This document shows, one piece after another, positions 23,068-34,019 of a stretch of 40,715 nt of DNA. Both the position numbers and the translations under genes were made by a program. The notes under the pieces were generated by a model. The model was not told the origin of the DNA. It made no database searches and saw only the letters and a list, made by a program, of their open reading frames with translations. The first letter of the stretch is position 1. Every line of letters begins with the position of its first letter. Source of the stretch: Hypsibius dujardini (lineage: Eukaryota > Tardigrada > Eutardigrada > Parachela > Hypsibiidae); NCBI GenBank assembly GCA_001579985.1, contig LRSR01002802.1:1-40715 (forward strand), in the 5' to 3' direction.

Positions 23068-25037
23068 TCACTGTAAATGCCATTATACTCACTTGGCAAA
23101 CCATGCATAATGTGGATATGCAGGTTTTCCATACATGGGCAATATGTTTTGATGAACCTAAAGAAAGGGAATAAATTAATATATTGTTTATCCCATCCGT
23201 CGAACACTTTTGATGAACAACTTCACAGTGCTTCTACTTACTTGTTACCCATTAGGCAGATTAATACTGGCATCATATTCCCAAGTGCATGATTCAGAGT
23301 TGTGTTCCAACAGATAGCAACAGTAGCAAAAAATTTGAAATATGTATGAAGTACGGAGTATGGTAGTATCAGTCGCTGCAAGTAAAAAACAGCAGCAAGC
23401 AAGATTCGAAACATTGCACACGACACTGACTTTAACGTTGCTCGGAAAAATTTAACTTACGGAAATCAAAATGAGCTTTCTTGTAGAAAAATGTCTCCTT
23501 GAAATTCACCCAATTTTTTGGGAAACTTCGGGCGAACAATCTCCACAAAAATATCTGGTGAATTTCTGGCCAGAAAACTCCGTGTAATTCTGGTCAAAAT
23601 CTAGCGAGATTCTCCTCGCGTGGGTCTCGTGTGATTCTCACCGAATTTTCAAATGGTTCTGGCGAGAAAACCCGAAAAAATCTCGTGAGGAGCATTCTCG
23701 TCATTTCTTGCCCGATCTGGGGTATTCTGGGCCAGTTCTAAACCCGATCTCATGAGAACATGCTTTCTCACGTAGTCTAGTTAGAAAGTTTAGCGCTGGG
23801 GTGGAGTGCCCCAAAATTCCATCCTTGGTCCGCTTTTATACATCTGTTTAGTCAACGCCATGAGGAGCTCTCTTTCTGCTGGAACCAAGCTGGCTCTGTT
23901 TGCCTATAATTCCTGTCCGTCACGTATCATCCGTTCTCCCTCCGACACCCTGACCCTACAGGACGACTTGAACTCTCTCGGACGTTGGACCCAACAAAAG
24001 AAGCTTTCTTTCAATCCGGAAAAATCTGTGCATATCCGGCTGTCTAGGAAACCCGACCGATCCATCATCCCGACGTACTACCTCAACGGAGTGAATATTC
24101 CCCAAGCCGAGTCAACAAAATATCTGGGTGTCCACATCGACCAAAGCCTCTCCTGGAAGATCCACACGGGGCTGGTAGTGGTTAAAGCAAACCAACGCAT
24201 TCGCTTTTTACAGTCCTTATTTCCCCGCTCTTGCCAACGTGCCCGTATTACTTTCTTTCGAAGTCTCGTACTGCCTCTTCTAGACTACTGTGCGGTTGCT
24301 GTAAATTCCTGCAAAAAGCTCCTGATCGACTCCCTGGAAGGGTGTGTCAAGCGTTTTCTACGGACTCTAAATCTCGGCCGGATACCGGACACTTCGTCGG
24401 ATGAGCGTTACTGTCACCGGTTGAGGCAGCTTGGATGGCAACCTCTCTTCCTGCGGAGGCTGAAACAGTCTCTGATGTTGGCCTACAAGCTCATCTTCAA
24501 CAAAATTCCACTTGGTGACTTGCTCTTTCAACCCTACGTCTTTCCAGTTACTGCCGTCTCTGCTGTTTCAGGTAATACCCGACAGATTGGGAAAATCATG
24601 GACCACCCGAGAGCAATTCCACTGCACTGCCAGATTTTCAACGGAAATGGAACGCCTATTTCGGCCTCTACTCGATCTTTCGCCCACCGTGTTGACCGAA
24701 TATGGAATCATCTCCCTTTGCCACCGGAAGCTTATTTAACTGTTGATTCCTTTGAGAACAGCTTGGAGTCAGTGCAGTGGACCCAACTTTCCTGCGTGAA
24801 AGAGTACTTGCCTGATTGCTATTTGTCTTTTTTTGCCTAAATATACAGTACTTACTAGTACCGGTTTTCATTTTCCCGTTTTCGCCCGTCCTATTTCCCT
24901 TATTATTATTTTTTGCTGATTGCTAATGTCTTCTTTGGTGGGGTTATTTTCTATTTGAGAAAGTGTCGCTGCTTCGAGCGGAGAGTTATTTTCGGTGCAA
25001 CGCGACGTTAAGCAATTAAACCAACTAACCAACCAAC

Positions 25038-25945
25038 ATTGTTTGAATTTTCGATTAGGTAGTCTGGGTGGATTGCTGCGTGATTATTGACGACGTAGAA
25101 TGAGAAAAATAAGACTGTCTCAACTTGGCTGGATAAAGCGACTGTAAACCAGTATTGCATTTGATACAAAGGATTATCACGCATCTGACCTTTGCATATA
25201 ACCGCGCAGATCAGGTATGATGATGAGTGTGACATCTTTCCAGCGGAGAAATTTGGGTCATTAAAAAAAGTTTTTACACTGCCCATAACTTGCTTTCTTG
25301 ACTAATTAATGCGGCGTTAAGACAGAAAAACCGAGCATTGGAATTCAGTCTTATTTGCACGATGCAAAGGCTAAGGGCGAGCGCGACGCCGGCGTAGACG
25401 GAAATGGGCGTGAAACGGTCGAAAACCTCGAAAACTCCCACAAAAATCGGTTATTGTTGGAAAACAAAATCGGGATACCCGGAAAAGAACAGGCGCAGAT
25501 GGTCATCACGCCTGAATGAATGAACTGAATAACTATCAGGGGATGGTAGGTTCGCGGCCATCAAAACCGTTTAGTAGTTTACATCAGTAGCGTACTGCAG
25601 CTTTCAGACGAACGGGCTGTAAATAAGAATACTAGCAATCGATGTGACAGATGGAAAGACCGAGGAGCTCAGTCAATTGTTTTGCAAAAACAGAATTGAT
25701 GCTTAAGTTCAGGTATTTTTAACTAGTACTGAGTAAAAACAGATTTTATTGTTTATTGATAGCCAGTCCTTAAAGCTTTCAGATGTTCATTTTCGGCAAC
25801 GCTCGAGCTTGATATAGACTGTAGTCCGAAAGGTAGAACGTCCTAGACTACACTAGCCAATCATATGTAAGCACTCAATGAGATTACCCCGCCCATGACT
25901 GTGACATACACACACATTTTTGATTTCCAACCATAGCACTGCATC
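25038..25945. other. Unassigned interval with a 70-codon open stretch
   Basis: Just after the LINE lies an inverted copy of a 35-bp motif (25106-25140) also seen at 17910. Between a stop at 25306 and the TGA near 25520 a + strand frame is open for about 70 codons without an ATG, with rather GC-rich, charged content (DAKAKGERDAGVDGNGRETV). It resembles coding composition, but I recognise nothing. The remainder is plain non-coding sequence. Confidence 0.35.
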
Positions 25946-25948
25946 TTA

Positions 25949-26609
25949 CAAGAGAACGGAACGATAGCTGACCTGCCGATCTCTCTGAAATTAATTTTGC
26001 ATATAGTGGACTAAATTAATAGTTTTTAGCAAAACATTTCATCTACAAACAAGCTTTGGTCTGAGCGGGAAAAAATTCAAAATTTCCCCAATGGCTCCGC
26101 GGGTTCCTTATCCAATTCAAGCATTGATTGTTTGATTTAGCAAACTCCCATAAAACGTCGTTTTTTGAAAACGTTTGATTCCAAGATTTTTAACACTCTT
26201 CCACTCAAAATTCAATTTGGAATCGATTAACATCGGCAGAATCTTATTTGGATGATAAGGGGCTATGGGCTAGTTTCAATTAGACCTCTGAGTGACGTCG
26301 CAGAAATTTTTCACAAATGATCCATAGTTCCGCCCCCCTATCATCTAAATAAGATTCTGCAGATTTCCATCGATTCCAAATCGAATTTGGTTGAAAATAA
26401 ATAAGGTTTTTGCTAAAGCATAAATCAAACAATCAATGCTTGAATTGGATGACAAACCCGCGGAGCCATTGGGAACTTTCGAACTTTCTCCCGCTCCGAC
26501 CAGAGTTCGTTTGCAGATAATATTTTTTGCTAAAATCTATTAATTTAGTCCAATATTTGCAAAAACCTTTCAGAGAGATCGGTGTATCGGCTACCATTCC
26601 GTTCCCTTG
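25949..26609. mobile_element. Near-palindromic MITE of 661 bp with TTA target duplication
   Basis: Two arms of nearly 300 bp are inverted copies of each other (outer ends CAAGAGAACGGAACGATAGC and CAAGGGAACGGAATGGTAGC; shared inner blocks CAATGGCTCCGCGGGTT and CAAGCATTGATTGTTTGATT). The short centre contains TAGTTCCGCCCCCC, related to the GGCGGAGCTA elements at 35.8 and 37.7 kb. TTA flanks both sides (25946-25948, 26610-26612), as in PIF/Harbinger-derived MITEs. No ORF for a transposase. Confidence 0.85.
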
Positions 26610-26918
26610 TTAGAGGACCTCGTCGCTTAGCTCCCCGGTCTGGTGCGGCCGAAAGAGCTTTCAAGTGATACGCGCTACAAACAGCGGCACCACTATGATT
26701 CACTACTTCAAGCCGGGAAAGCCAGCGCAAGAGATAATATATTCTGTCTAGACAGTCCGAAGCGGTGATGGGTACCCGAAGTAAATGTCCGCCACAACGC
26801 ATCGGACATTACACTCTGGAAAAGGGAAAGAACAGCCGATTTATTTACTTGTATGTGCCTGACTCTTTGCATCCATGCCTACCCGCATGCTAACCTGTCT
26901 GCTTATCTGTCTGGCTGG

Positions 26919-28399
26919 CTCTGACGATGATGTTTTCGGTTTGTTTTGCAGGCGCAAATCAAAGTGGCCAGAACTTTGGCAACTCTCGCCATATGTAACG
27001 ACCTTCCATACCATCCACAACGCTGAAGAGTGAGATGATGATTGCCCTTTTTCTGTTTCATCACTCCGGATCCAGTGCGGCCTCATCCGTTCAGCCACAC
27101 CCACATTATCATCGTCATCGTCCTCACAAACCCAGTCGGCCTTTTTTCATGACGCTTTCTTATTTGAGTACTGAAGTTTTTTGTTTCATCATCTAATTCG
27201 ACTCTTTGGTCCTTGAATGGTTTTTTGCGGCGTCTGGACAAGAAGCATCAGCATGTCAATCAAATTATATTTGTTTCTGCTGGATTAATTTGTTGTTGTA
27301 AAGACGGTGTGCATTTGTTCGTATCTCTTCTTCTCTCCTACTCGCTATACTACTTTCTATTTATGACAGAAATCATGCTTTCTTCTTTTCATGCTAATTT
27401 TTACGCATTTTCGTTAGCTTGAGTTGGGCAATGTCTTTTCTACTACATGTATGTACAACACGATACGACGGATTGCGGTTGATTTTGTTTTATTTTGCGT
27501 ATATTATCTTTTTCGATGTACATCGAATTAATTAATTAATAAAGTAAGTAACGAATGCCTCATGAACAATGGCTATATAAAATGTAATTCTGATTCTTGT
27601 GATGATTTGTATTCGCTGAAGCGGTAACATCGGTCGCGTCTGGAATGACAGATGGCGCTGCGAGTGCTGTTCAGCTCCGACCGACTGTACGCATTTAGAT
27701 GCTTGAAGTGATTTTTGAAAAAATGGGCAATTGCTTGTTTTCGAAAAATAAAACCTTGTGGCATTCGTCACTAGTATTTATGCTGTGTGGTCGTAACCAA
27801 AAAATTAAGAAACAAATTGCCGTCATGTTTTAATAAATTGCACGGCATTTTTATATTTTCACACTTTCACACTTTTTCGAATGGTCTGGTCTGAAGCTCA
27901 GTAGCCTTATCATTTACACCACAATACTAGAGTACAGTACAATATTTCATTTGTTTGTTATTACAGATAAATTGTCTTGCACGAAATGCTGCAAAATTAA
28001 TAAAAACAATGACGACGACTCGTCGTAGCTGAATGTAGAGATGACCCACATTCCACAGAGCTTGCTCAGCTCCGACAATAATAAATGGCTTGACCATACG
28101 ATCGTTGAGTCGTACCATTTTAAAACCGGTCTTTTTACCGGATAAAATCCATAACATTTCCTAGCCTATCCGTGTGCGTGCATCCCACCTGGGGTATTGG
28201 ACTGAGGGACTTTGCCACAAATGAATGTAGGTACAAGTATTCGCAGTTTTCCTCCCTCAAGTTGTCCCCGCTTTGGTCTTCAAATTTAAAATACTGAAAA
28301 TTCTAAACCGATAAATGTGAGGAAAATAAACGACTCAAAAGGCGACAGCCGGTATACTTGTTTCGTAATCTGATGAAATCCCATTACTCAGGTTTCATT
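26919..28399 (+). repeat. Duplicated segment copy B: Mp20 last exon plus 3' flank
   Basis: Direct-orientation copy of 3875-5546, offset 23044 bases at its left end. It retains the acceptor (TTTGTTTTGCAG), the 47-bp terminal coding exon and a long 3' flank. It lacks about 190 bp present in copy A. The left junction abuts degenerate TCTG units (about 26895-26918). Over much of its length it differs from copy A only by scattered substitutions and short indels. Confidence 0.9.
26952..26998 (+). pseudogene. Second copy of the Mp20 terminal coding exon
   Basis: Encodes the same 14 residues plus stop as the terminal exon of the Mp20-like gene (ANQSGQNFGNSRHM, preceded by the split glycine). The only change is one synonymous base (TCC to TCT). 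The acceptor AG and polypyrimidine context are intact, so it could in principle serve as a splice target. No other Mp20 exons accompany it, so it is most simply an orphan exon from a partial duplication. Confidence 0.8.
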
Positions 28400-29600
28400 C
28401 CATTTAAAAAAATCTATGGGTACGATATTTATATAATTATTCGCTTTCAGCTGAAAGTTTAACAAAAAACGAAATTTAAATTTTTCTGTGGCAATTGTAA
28501 GTATATCATGATTTACACTTTGTTCGTCGTTAAATAAACCTTTCCCATAACACATTATACGGCTTTAATGTTCTCTAATTCAAGACAAAACCTTGATGCG
28601 ACCTCACGCGAACCAATTATAGTGGCACAAAATGTAGCAAAATGATCAGTTTTAAAAAGCTACATGAACAATGAACAAAAAAACTAAAAACAATTATAAA
28701 ACTAACAAACTAACAAACTAAAAACAAAACTAAAAACAATTCTTAATTCATTTATCGTGTTTAGTTAGGCAACCTGAAAGAACTCTTTCATCTGAAATTG
28801 AGTTTGGTGACTCATTCATTTCATTTCATATTCTTCTTCACAACTAATTAAAAAATACACTGTAACAAAATAATTCTTTAAAAAAAACTGTTATTATTGC
28901 TCTCCTTTTTCCTTTTTTTCATTATACCGATCTAGTAAAATTAAGCAAACTCCCTTCGATTTGCGTGCCGCCCTATGTATACCTGGTCCCACCCCCTTCA
29001 CCCCTTTCAACTGTGTGCCGCGCATCGATCACCAGCACACTACATTACCCTCCCCCTTCTCTCTCTGTCTCCCTAGTCTACCTACACAACATTCCTGTCG
29101 GCTCTGATCGAAAATACCGACACTGAAAATTCATAACAACACGTACCTAGTCTCCCCTNAGGCTATTGCACCCTCTCTCTCTTTACGCTCTTTCCAGATC
29201 GTCTTATTGGAAAAACGGTCGTGTCTGTCTGGGCCTGTGACTGTGACTGAATAATAATACCTGTTTGCAGTGTAGTAGTCTGTAGGATCGTGGAAATTAG
29301 GTCTCTGCCGGGCCATTTTGCACGCGAAAGACTCCACGACATATACAACCGCACGTATGCTGTCTAGCGCTGATGATGACGATGATCGCGAGAGAATAGA
29401 ATGAAGTGGAGAAATCTGGTTTGAATGGAGGGTGGCTCGACCGCAGGTTGTTTGTGATATCGCGCAGCAGCACGACGACACCGCCGCGTTTTGTTTCGCC
29501 ATTTTTTCGAGGGGACTGACTTTTCAGCTGGACAGAGAATTTTACTATTTTCCAACGTGAAACGTGGGATTTTGCCTCACGCATTTTGCGCGTGACCAAA
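28400..29600. other. Non-coding region upstream of the first Zasp-like UTR exon
   Basis: AT-rich, with a short tandem of ACTAACAA/AACTAAAAAC units around 28677-28740. From about 28960 to 29180 it becomes C/T-rich (CCCTCCCCCTTCTCTCTCTG). One ambiguous base occurs at 29159. Minus-strand ORFs at 29131-29599 overlap each other and show no domain; I do not consider them genes. Confidence 0.4.
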
Positions 29601-29935
29601 GTGGAGCTGCGCCCTTGATTTATTGCGGGCTTCCTGTGCTGACACGTATCGGTGAAAAAAAAAACATTCTTACCGTATCGAACTTTTCAGCTTTGGAAAA
29701 AAAATTTCGGAACTCCGAGGTACTCAATTCCAGCAATTTTTGTTATATATTTGCCTCTTGAGAATATGCCTTTTGTTTGTGGTCTTCAAGGGGTAATATA
29801 GCTGTTGTTTGAACCGACACGACGTGGGATTTATTTTTGCGGGATTGTGTGAGTGTGCACTCTGCTGTCTGTTGTTGAACGGAAGTTGTTGACGTTGATA
29901 GGATTTGACACGCAATTTATCCCCCGCCGCAAGAG
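29600..29935 (+). promoter_or_regulatory. Candidate distal 5' UTR exon/promoter of the Zasp-like gene
   Basis: A strong donor, GCAAGAG|GTAAGC, lies at 29935/29936 at the end of a GC-richer, CpG-containing stretch with no long ORF, as expected of an untranslated first exon. The start of the exon is not defined. It would splice to 35219 or directly to 36465. Inferred from the donor and base composition only. Confidence 0.35.
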
Positions 29936-30136
29936 GTAAGCTGTGACATTGTGTTGTTTGTTGTGGTGGCTCCTTCGATGGATGGACTGCATTATTATCC
30001 TAGTAAATTACTCAAAATAGAACAAGTCTTGCTTTCCTTATTATCCTAATTTTTTTGCTCAAAAGTTTCATTGTATTTTTATGGCCACAATCTACAGTAC
30101 TCTTGTAAATATCTACTATAGCCATCGATTTACAAT

Positions 30137-30472
30137 TAGGGATGGCAAAACTAAACTAGAAAAACTAAACTAAAACTTAAGTGATTAATCTATTGCCTTT
30201 AATTTTTTCACTTTTAAATTAAAAAAATTTAAGTAGAATTTAAAAATGTTTTAATTTTAAAAAAAATTATTTTTTTCAGTTGTCTAAATTATAATGTTTA
30301 ATAATTACAAACTTATCAAAAAAAAGTAAAAGAAATAAAGTAAGTCAACTAGTTTTAGTTTAGTAAAAGTTTTAGTAATTAAAAGAAACTAAACCAATAA
30401 CATTGGTAACCAATTTTTAGTTGCCCAGCAAAACTAACTAATTGATTATAACGTCAGTGTTTGCCATCCCTA
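30137..30472. mobile_element. 336-bp hAT-type MITE
   Basis: The ends are inverted copies of TAGGGATGGCAAA. The flanks are TTTACAAT (30129-30136) and ATTACAAT (30473-30480), an 8-bp duplication with one mismatch. The interior is AT-rich with many ACTAAAC/GTTTTAGT motifs. TAGGGATGGCAA-type ends and 8-bp duplications are typical of hAT-derived MITEs. No ORF. Confidence 0.8.
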
Positions 30473-32231
30473 ATTACAATTAATGTAATGCCCATGAAAT
30501 TAGCCAACCGAGAGTATTAAGACTAAATTAAACTATCCTCATTTATTACTGTACCTTGCTGTTTTCTTATGTGCTCGTGCTGAGTCTTTTATTATGCAAA
30601 GCAGTTTGGTGCTCCATGAATATGGAGGAATGGCGTGTAGAAAGATGTCAAACAGTCCTTCTGTCTATATGTTTCACTTGCGCAGTGTTCGATCAACAAA
30701 AAGTTAATTTGGAAGGAAGAGTAATAACGTTGAATGAGACATTTTTTCTCGAAACCAGTTGTCCGAATTCACATGAAAACATTATTAAAATGAATCGATC
30801 GATGTTGTGTTCCCTTTGATGGGAGCAAGAGCTGACCGGCAGCCAAAGTCTCGTAGCTTCGTAGCTCTCTCGTAGCTTCAGTGAGCACTCACAGGGTCTT
30901 TTTTCGAAAAGAATTTCAAAAAGTAGTGGTCGATATGCCCAGCAATGTGAGGGAAGCGATAGTCAAGATCTGACGTTTCCACCTAATACTTTTCGTGAGA
31001 CTCTGCCTATCGCTTCCGCCATTCTGCTACAGCAAGGTGCACACAAAAATCTCACACAAAATGTTAACCCCTACTGCAGTGAAACGCAAACATTTTTCAA
31101 CCTTAATACGATACTCAGCACCAGCCAAAAAAACGATTGGGAGAATCTTCTCCACACAAGGGGCTTCCAAGTGGTTAGAATGCACGTTGAAAAGACCGAG
31201 CTCCTCGCCAGAATAATTTTATACTTTTTACCCTTTCATAAGATGTGTTTTTTATAATATAAAATGTCTGCCTTAAAAACGTTTCCCGTTTTCGGAACTT
31301 GGCTCTTCAGAATGCAGTTTTGAATCAGTCGACATATAAGGGGTTGGAGCTACGAAAAAATCAGTGTGACACAACCGAATGCGATTCTATCCGCGGTGAC
31401 AATATTGTTTAACAATCCCATTAATTCCCAACAAATTTCAAGGTGAAAATAATGTCAAATGAGCTAAATTATTGGAGAAAAAAACGTAAAATTTAACCGT
31501 TCATGGTAAGTTAGATCTGGAGTTGTTAGTAATATAAGAAGCTCCCGGTTTTTCCGCCATTTTCAGATTTGTCCGTCCACCGTTCGAGCGTCATTACAAA
31601 GACCCGGAAAATTCACAAAATGTGAACGTGTTTCCTGCGGTCGTTCTGTGTAGCAAAAAAATTTTTCTATGCTTGTAAAAATAGTATTAAATTTGTGTGG
31701 AAGAAACATTCTTCGGTGCCTAATTTTTCATGTGTCGAAAACAAATGTCGCAGTTACCAACTTATGACAACTTGCGGAACAGGATTGCTGCCTGCGCGCT
31801 TTTACTTTTGGGAACTCAGTAAGCGTTACGGTTTTTGCAGATGTTGACAAACAGGATCACATCTCGGCACTAAAAATTTCATCAGTTTTCGTCAGCAAGG
31901 TCTTCGAAATGCTTTTCTGTTACGTACGAACCATTGACGTCCTCCGAGCAACGGTCTCTCTGTTGTCCGTGACATAACCGTATGGTGCTCTATTTCTGGA
32001 AACTTTCCTCACAACAGCGCGCCTTGGCATTGGCCATAATAAGCTTTGCGAAAATTGAGGTTCGCAAAAATTTCTTTACTCCAAGGGTAGGTTAAATTGC
32101 GAAATAAAAATATTTCAGTTGCAAGTGTGGAACGAGCTCCAATTTTGTCAGCTTTTGTCACACTATGTCAGCTGAAAGTCTGTAGTAATCAATAAAATCG
32201 GTATTATAAAATCGATAAATCGATAAATATT

Positions 32232-32422
32232 GATATTTAAGTTAAATTACAATATTTTCCTAGAACTTTAAAATTTCGAAACTATTTTGAGATATTTTAT
32301 TTTCAATATTATTATATGTGTATTTTACCTCTTAATTATTGGTATTCAAGTTTAATTACAATACAATTTAGAACTTTACAGGTTCGAAACTATAATTTGA
32401 GAAACTTAATATTTCTTAATAT
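32232..32422 (+). repeat. Two-copy tandem repeat, about 110-bp unit, AT-rich
   Basis: GATATTTAAGTTAAATTACA ... AGAACTTTAAAATTTCGAAA at 32232 recurs as GGTATTCAAGTTTAATTACA ... AGAACTTTACAGGTTCGAAA at 32341, diverged by substitutions and small indels. It is preceded by ATCGATAAATCGATAAAT. Confidence 0.7.
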
Positions 32423-34019
32423 TTTGTGAATTGATAGCAACATGCGATACCTATAGACTTCAGTTCAACTGGGCAGCTGTAATATCTATTATTTTGATTC
32501 GTCATAGTGTGGATGTAGTTAATAAAAGTAAAAGAAGTAAACCAAACATACAGGCGGATCATACTTTTTACGCAGCTCAGGATGCCTAAATGACTGATTG
32601 TACTTTGTGCTATAATTGCGGACTTTCCGTAGGGAGACACACACTGCATTCGCACGCCAGGGATCAACAATAAAACTGGAGTAATATTCAACAGTTATGT
32701 CAGGTCCTCACGGCTTTACAACCGCGAGCCACCTCCCGATATGTGTGTGTATGTTGTTTATAAGGGAAGTGCGTGATTGACTTCCATCGCTGATGACTGA
32801 CGGGGAGAGAGACTGTTGCTTCGAAGAATCCAAAATGCCGCTACATTAACTCAAGGTCTATGTGTATTTATGGCCTCGCGCTGAACTGCCGCCCGAAGGC
32901 ATGCCACACAGCAGCAGTAGAACTTCCGACGTTTACAAATCATCGGCGGCGGTATAAGTCTGCACACGTACCATCCAGTCTTTTACTATGAATTCTCAAT
33001 ATACACCATGACGCGTCACTGAGCTGCGAGCTTGGCCGATGGAAATATACAAGCAATCTTTTGCTGGCAAAGAGAGAGACGGACCTTCAATCAATCAATC
33101 ACTATGAGGAGTTTTGAAAATATCCGCATTATTCGCTCAGGAACCGGTACGGCAAAAGCGAACTACCCTGCACATTCAAACCATTATTAGCGTCCTGCAA
33201 CTTTGACAATGCATGCTCCACACGAGGAATAATGCTTTCTTGCGCAATGAATAATGTAAAATGCAACGTTACGAGCACGTGAAGCGTTGCAGCAAAAGGA
33301 TCTTGTCAATTTCTGCAAAGTTTCTCCTCTACACCAAAAACGCAGACACTTCTTCGGGCCTTTTATGTGTGCTTTCCTTCAACCAAAAACTATTCCTTTG
33401 TTCCAGCCATGTGTTGTTAATAAATTTTATTTAAATTTAGATAAATGCTCAATTATATTGTCATCCATCGTAAACATTTTTAAGGCCAATAGAGACCCTG
33501 CCAACATTTTTTTAACTGGGACCTGTACGTATCCAAACACCACGTCACTCGGAGGAGATTTAGCAGACACGTAATGCGACGTAGCAATCGGCGGAGTAGA
33601 GCATATGGGGGGTTGCCGTTGTCGTTTTCGCGTTGGCGTCAGACACGACAGCTAAAAAAGCTCTTTTTCCACGCTCGCAACATTACATTACAACAGGGGC
33701 TCAGACACACAAGAACCCACACCACGATAACCCGGCGGCGTTGAAATATGGATATGAATAATATATATGCACTTGTTGCAATGACATAACCGGCGCGCCG
33801 TGCCTGTAGGCCCTACCATTCACCCAGCTGTTAAGCCCTCTCCTAAGACGAAGCGAGAATTGAGGAAGGGAGAGAAGCGAAAGAAAAAAATGATTTGTGT
33901 AATTATAACGGCGAGGCATTAGCCGGTTCAAATTGCTCTGTGCTCTCTTTATAGCGAGGCAAGCGAGATACAGCTGTGTATATTCTGGGCGAGCCAACGA
34001 GAGCAGGCTAGACTTGAGG

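Larger units (their letters stand above)
22081..23801. mobile_element. Nested element of about 1.7 kb inside the LINE RT domain
   Basis: The RT reading is lost after VQSAPIAVTS (about 22080) and resumes at GVPQNSILGP (about 23800), so the intervening DNA is an insertion. Degenerate palindromic motifs of the type AGATCTGG, TCTCGCCAGA and TCTGGCGAGA are clustered in both end regions (22100-22260 and 23515-23765), not in the core. The extreme ends show a weak inverted similarity (CAACGCCAAATTT against CAGCGCTAAACTTT). No clear target duplication and no transposase ORF were found. The core holds CCAAT- and TATA-like motifs and a TGTC microsatellite. Superfamily unassigned. Confidence 0.7.
20190..24840 (+). 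pseudogene. LINE ORF2 (endonuclease plus reverse transcriptase), frameshifted, split and catalytically dead
   Basis: The endonuclease (about 20190-21066) shows GGGVAIVC, LILMGDFNTPEVDW, TLDLIFVPP and KCDHVAI, as in AP-endonuclease-like LINE domains. A frame change near 20295 precedes VTGLVETRD. The linker (21065-21330: LFRQFRAAP, NPQKFWNFIKQ) and RT (from about 21360) lie in successive different frames, so at least four frameshifts exist. RT motif A is intact (VIFLDCQKAFD). Motif B reads GVPQNSILGPLL. The motif C site, normally FADD, reads FAYN at about 23905, removing both catalytic aspartates. A nested insertion (about 22081-23801) separates motif A from motif B. The C-terminal region (KYLGVHIDQSLSWKIH, LPLLDYCAVA) runs to a stop at 24838-24840. 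Confidence 0.9.
19126..25037 (+). mobile_element. Decayed CR1/L2-like non-LTR retrotransposon (LINE), interrupted
   Basis: It begins near a run of TTTACG/TTACG units (19131-19161), followed by ORF1, then ORF2 with an endonuclease and reverse transcriptase. It ends in a short 3' UTR closing with AAACCAACTAACCAACCAAC (25018-25037), the kind of short 3' repeat seen in CR1/L2-type elements. Both ORFs carry stops and frameshifts, and the RT domain is split by a nested 1.7-kb insertion. Clade assignment rests on RT motifs such as FRFRARRLTELLLTT and IFLDCQKAFDRADHQ and is approximate. The exact ends and target duplication were not determined. Confidence 0.85.
29936..33990 (+). other. Presumed long 5' intron of the Zasp-like gene
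   Basis: Contains a hAT-type MITE (30137-30472) and a two-copy tandem repeat near 32.2-32.4 kb. No supported exon. ORFs around 30556-30819 and 33287-33574 carry no recognisable domain, and the first lacks an ATG until 30617. Confidence 0.4.

Noticed and set aside
22704-23207. Long cysteine/serine/valine-rich ORFs on + and a QTDR-repeat ORF on -
   Set aside because: They are translations of the TGTC microsatellite in every frame; no start context, domain or codon bias.
29131-29599. Overlapping minus-strand ORFs near the ambiguous base
   Set aside because: Three overlapping frames with no domain; one crosses the N at 29159; region looks like a promoter/UTR.
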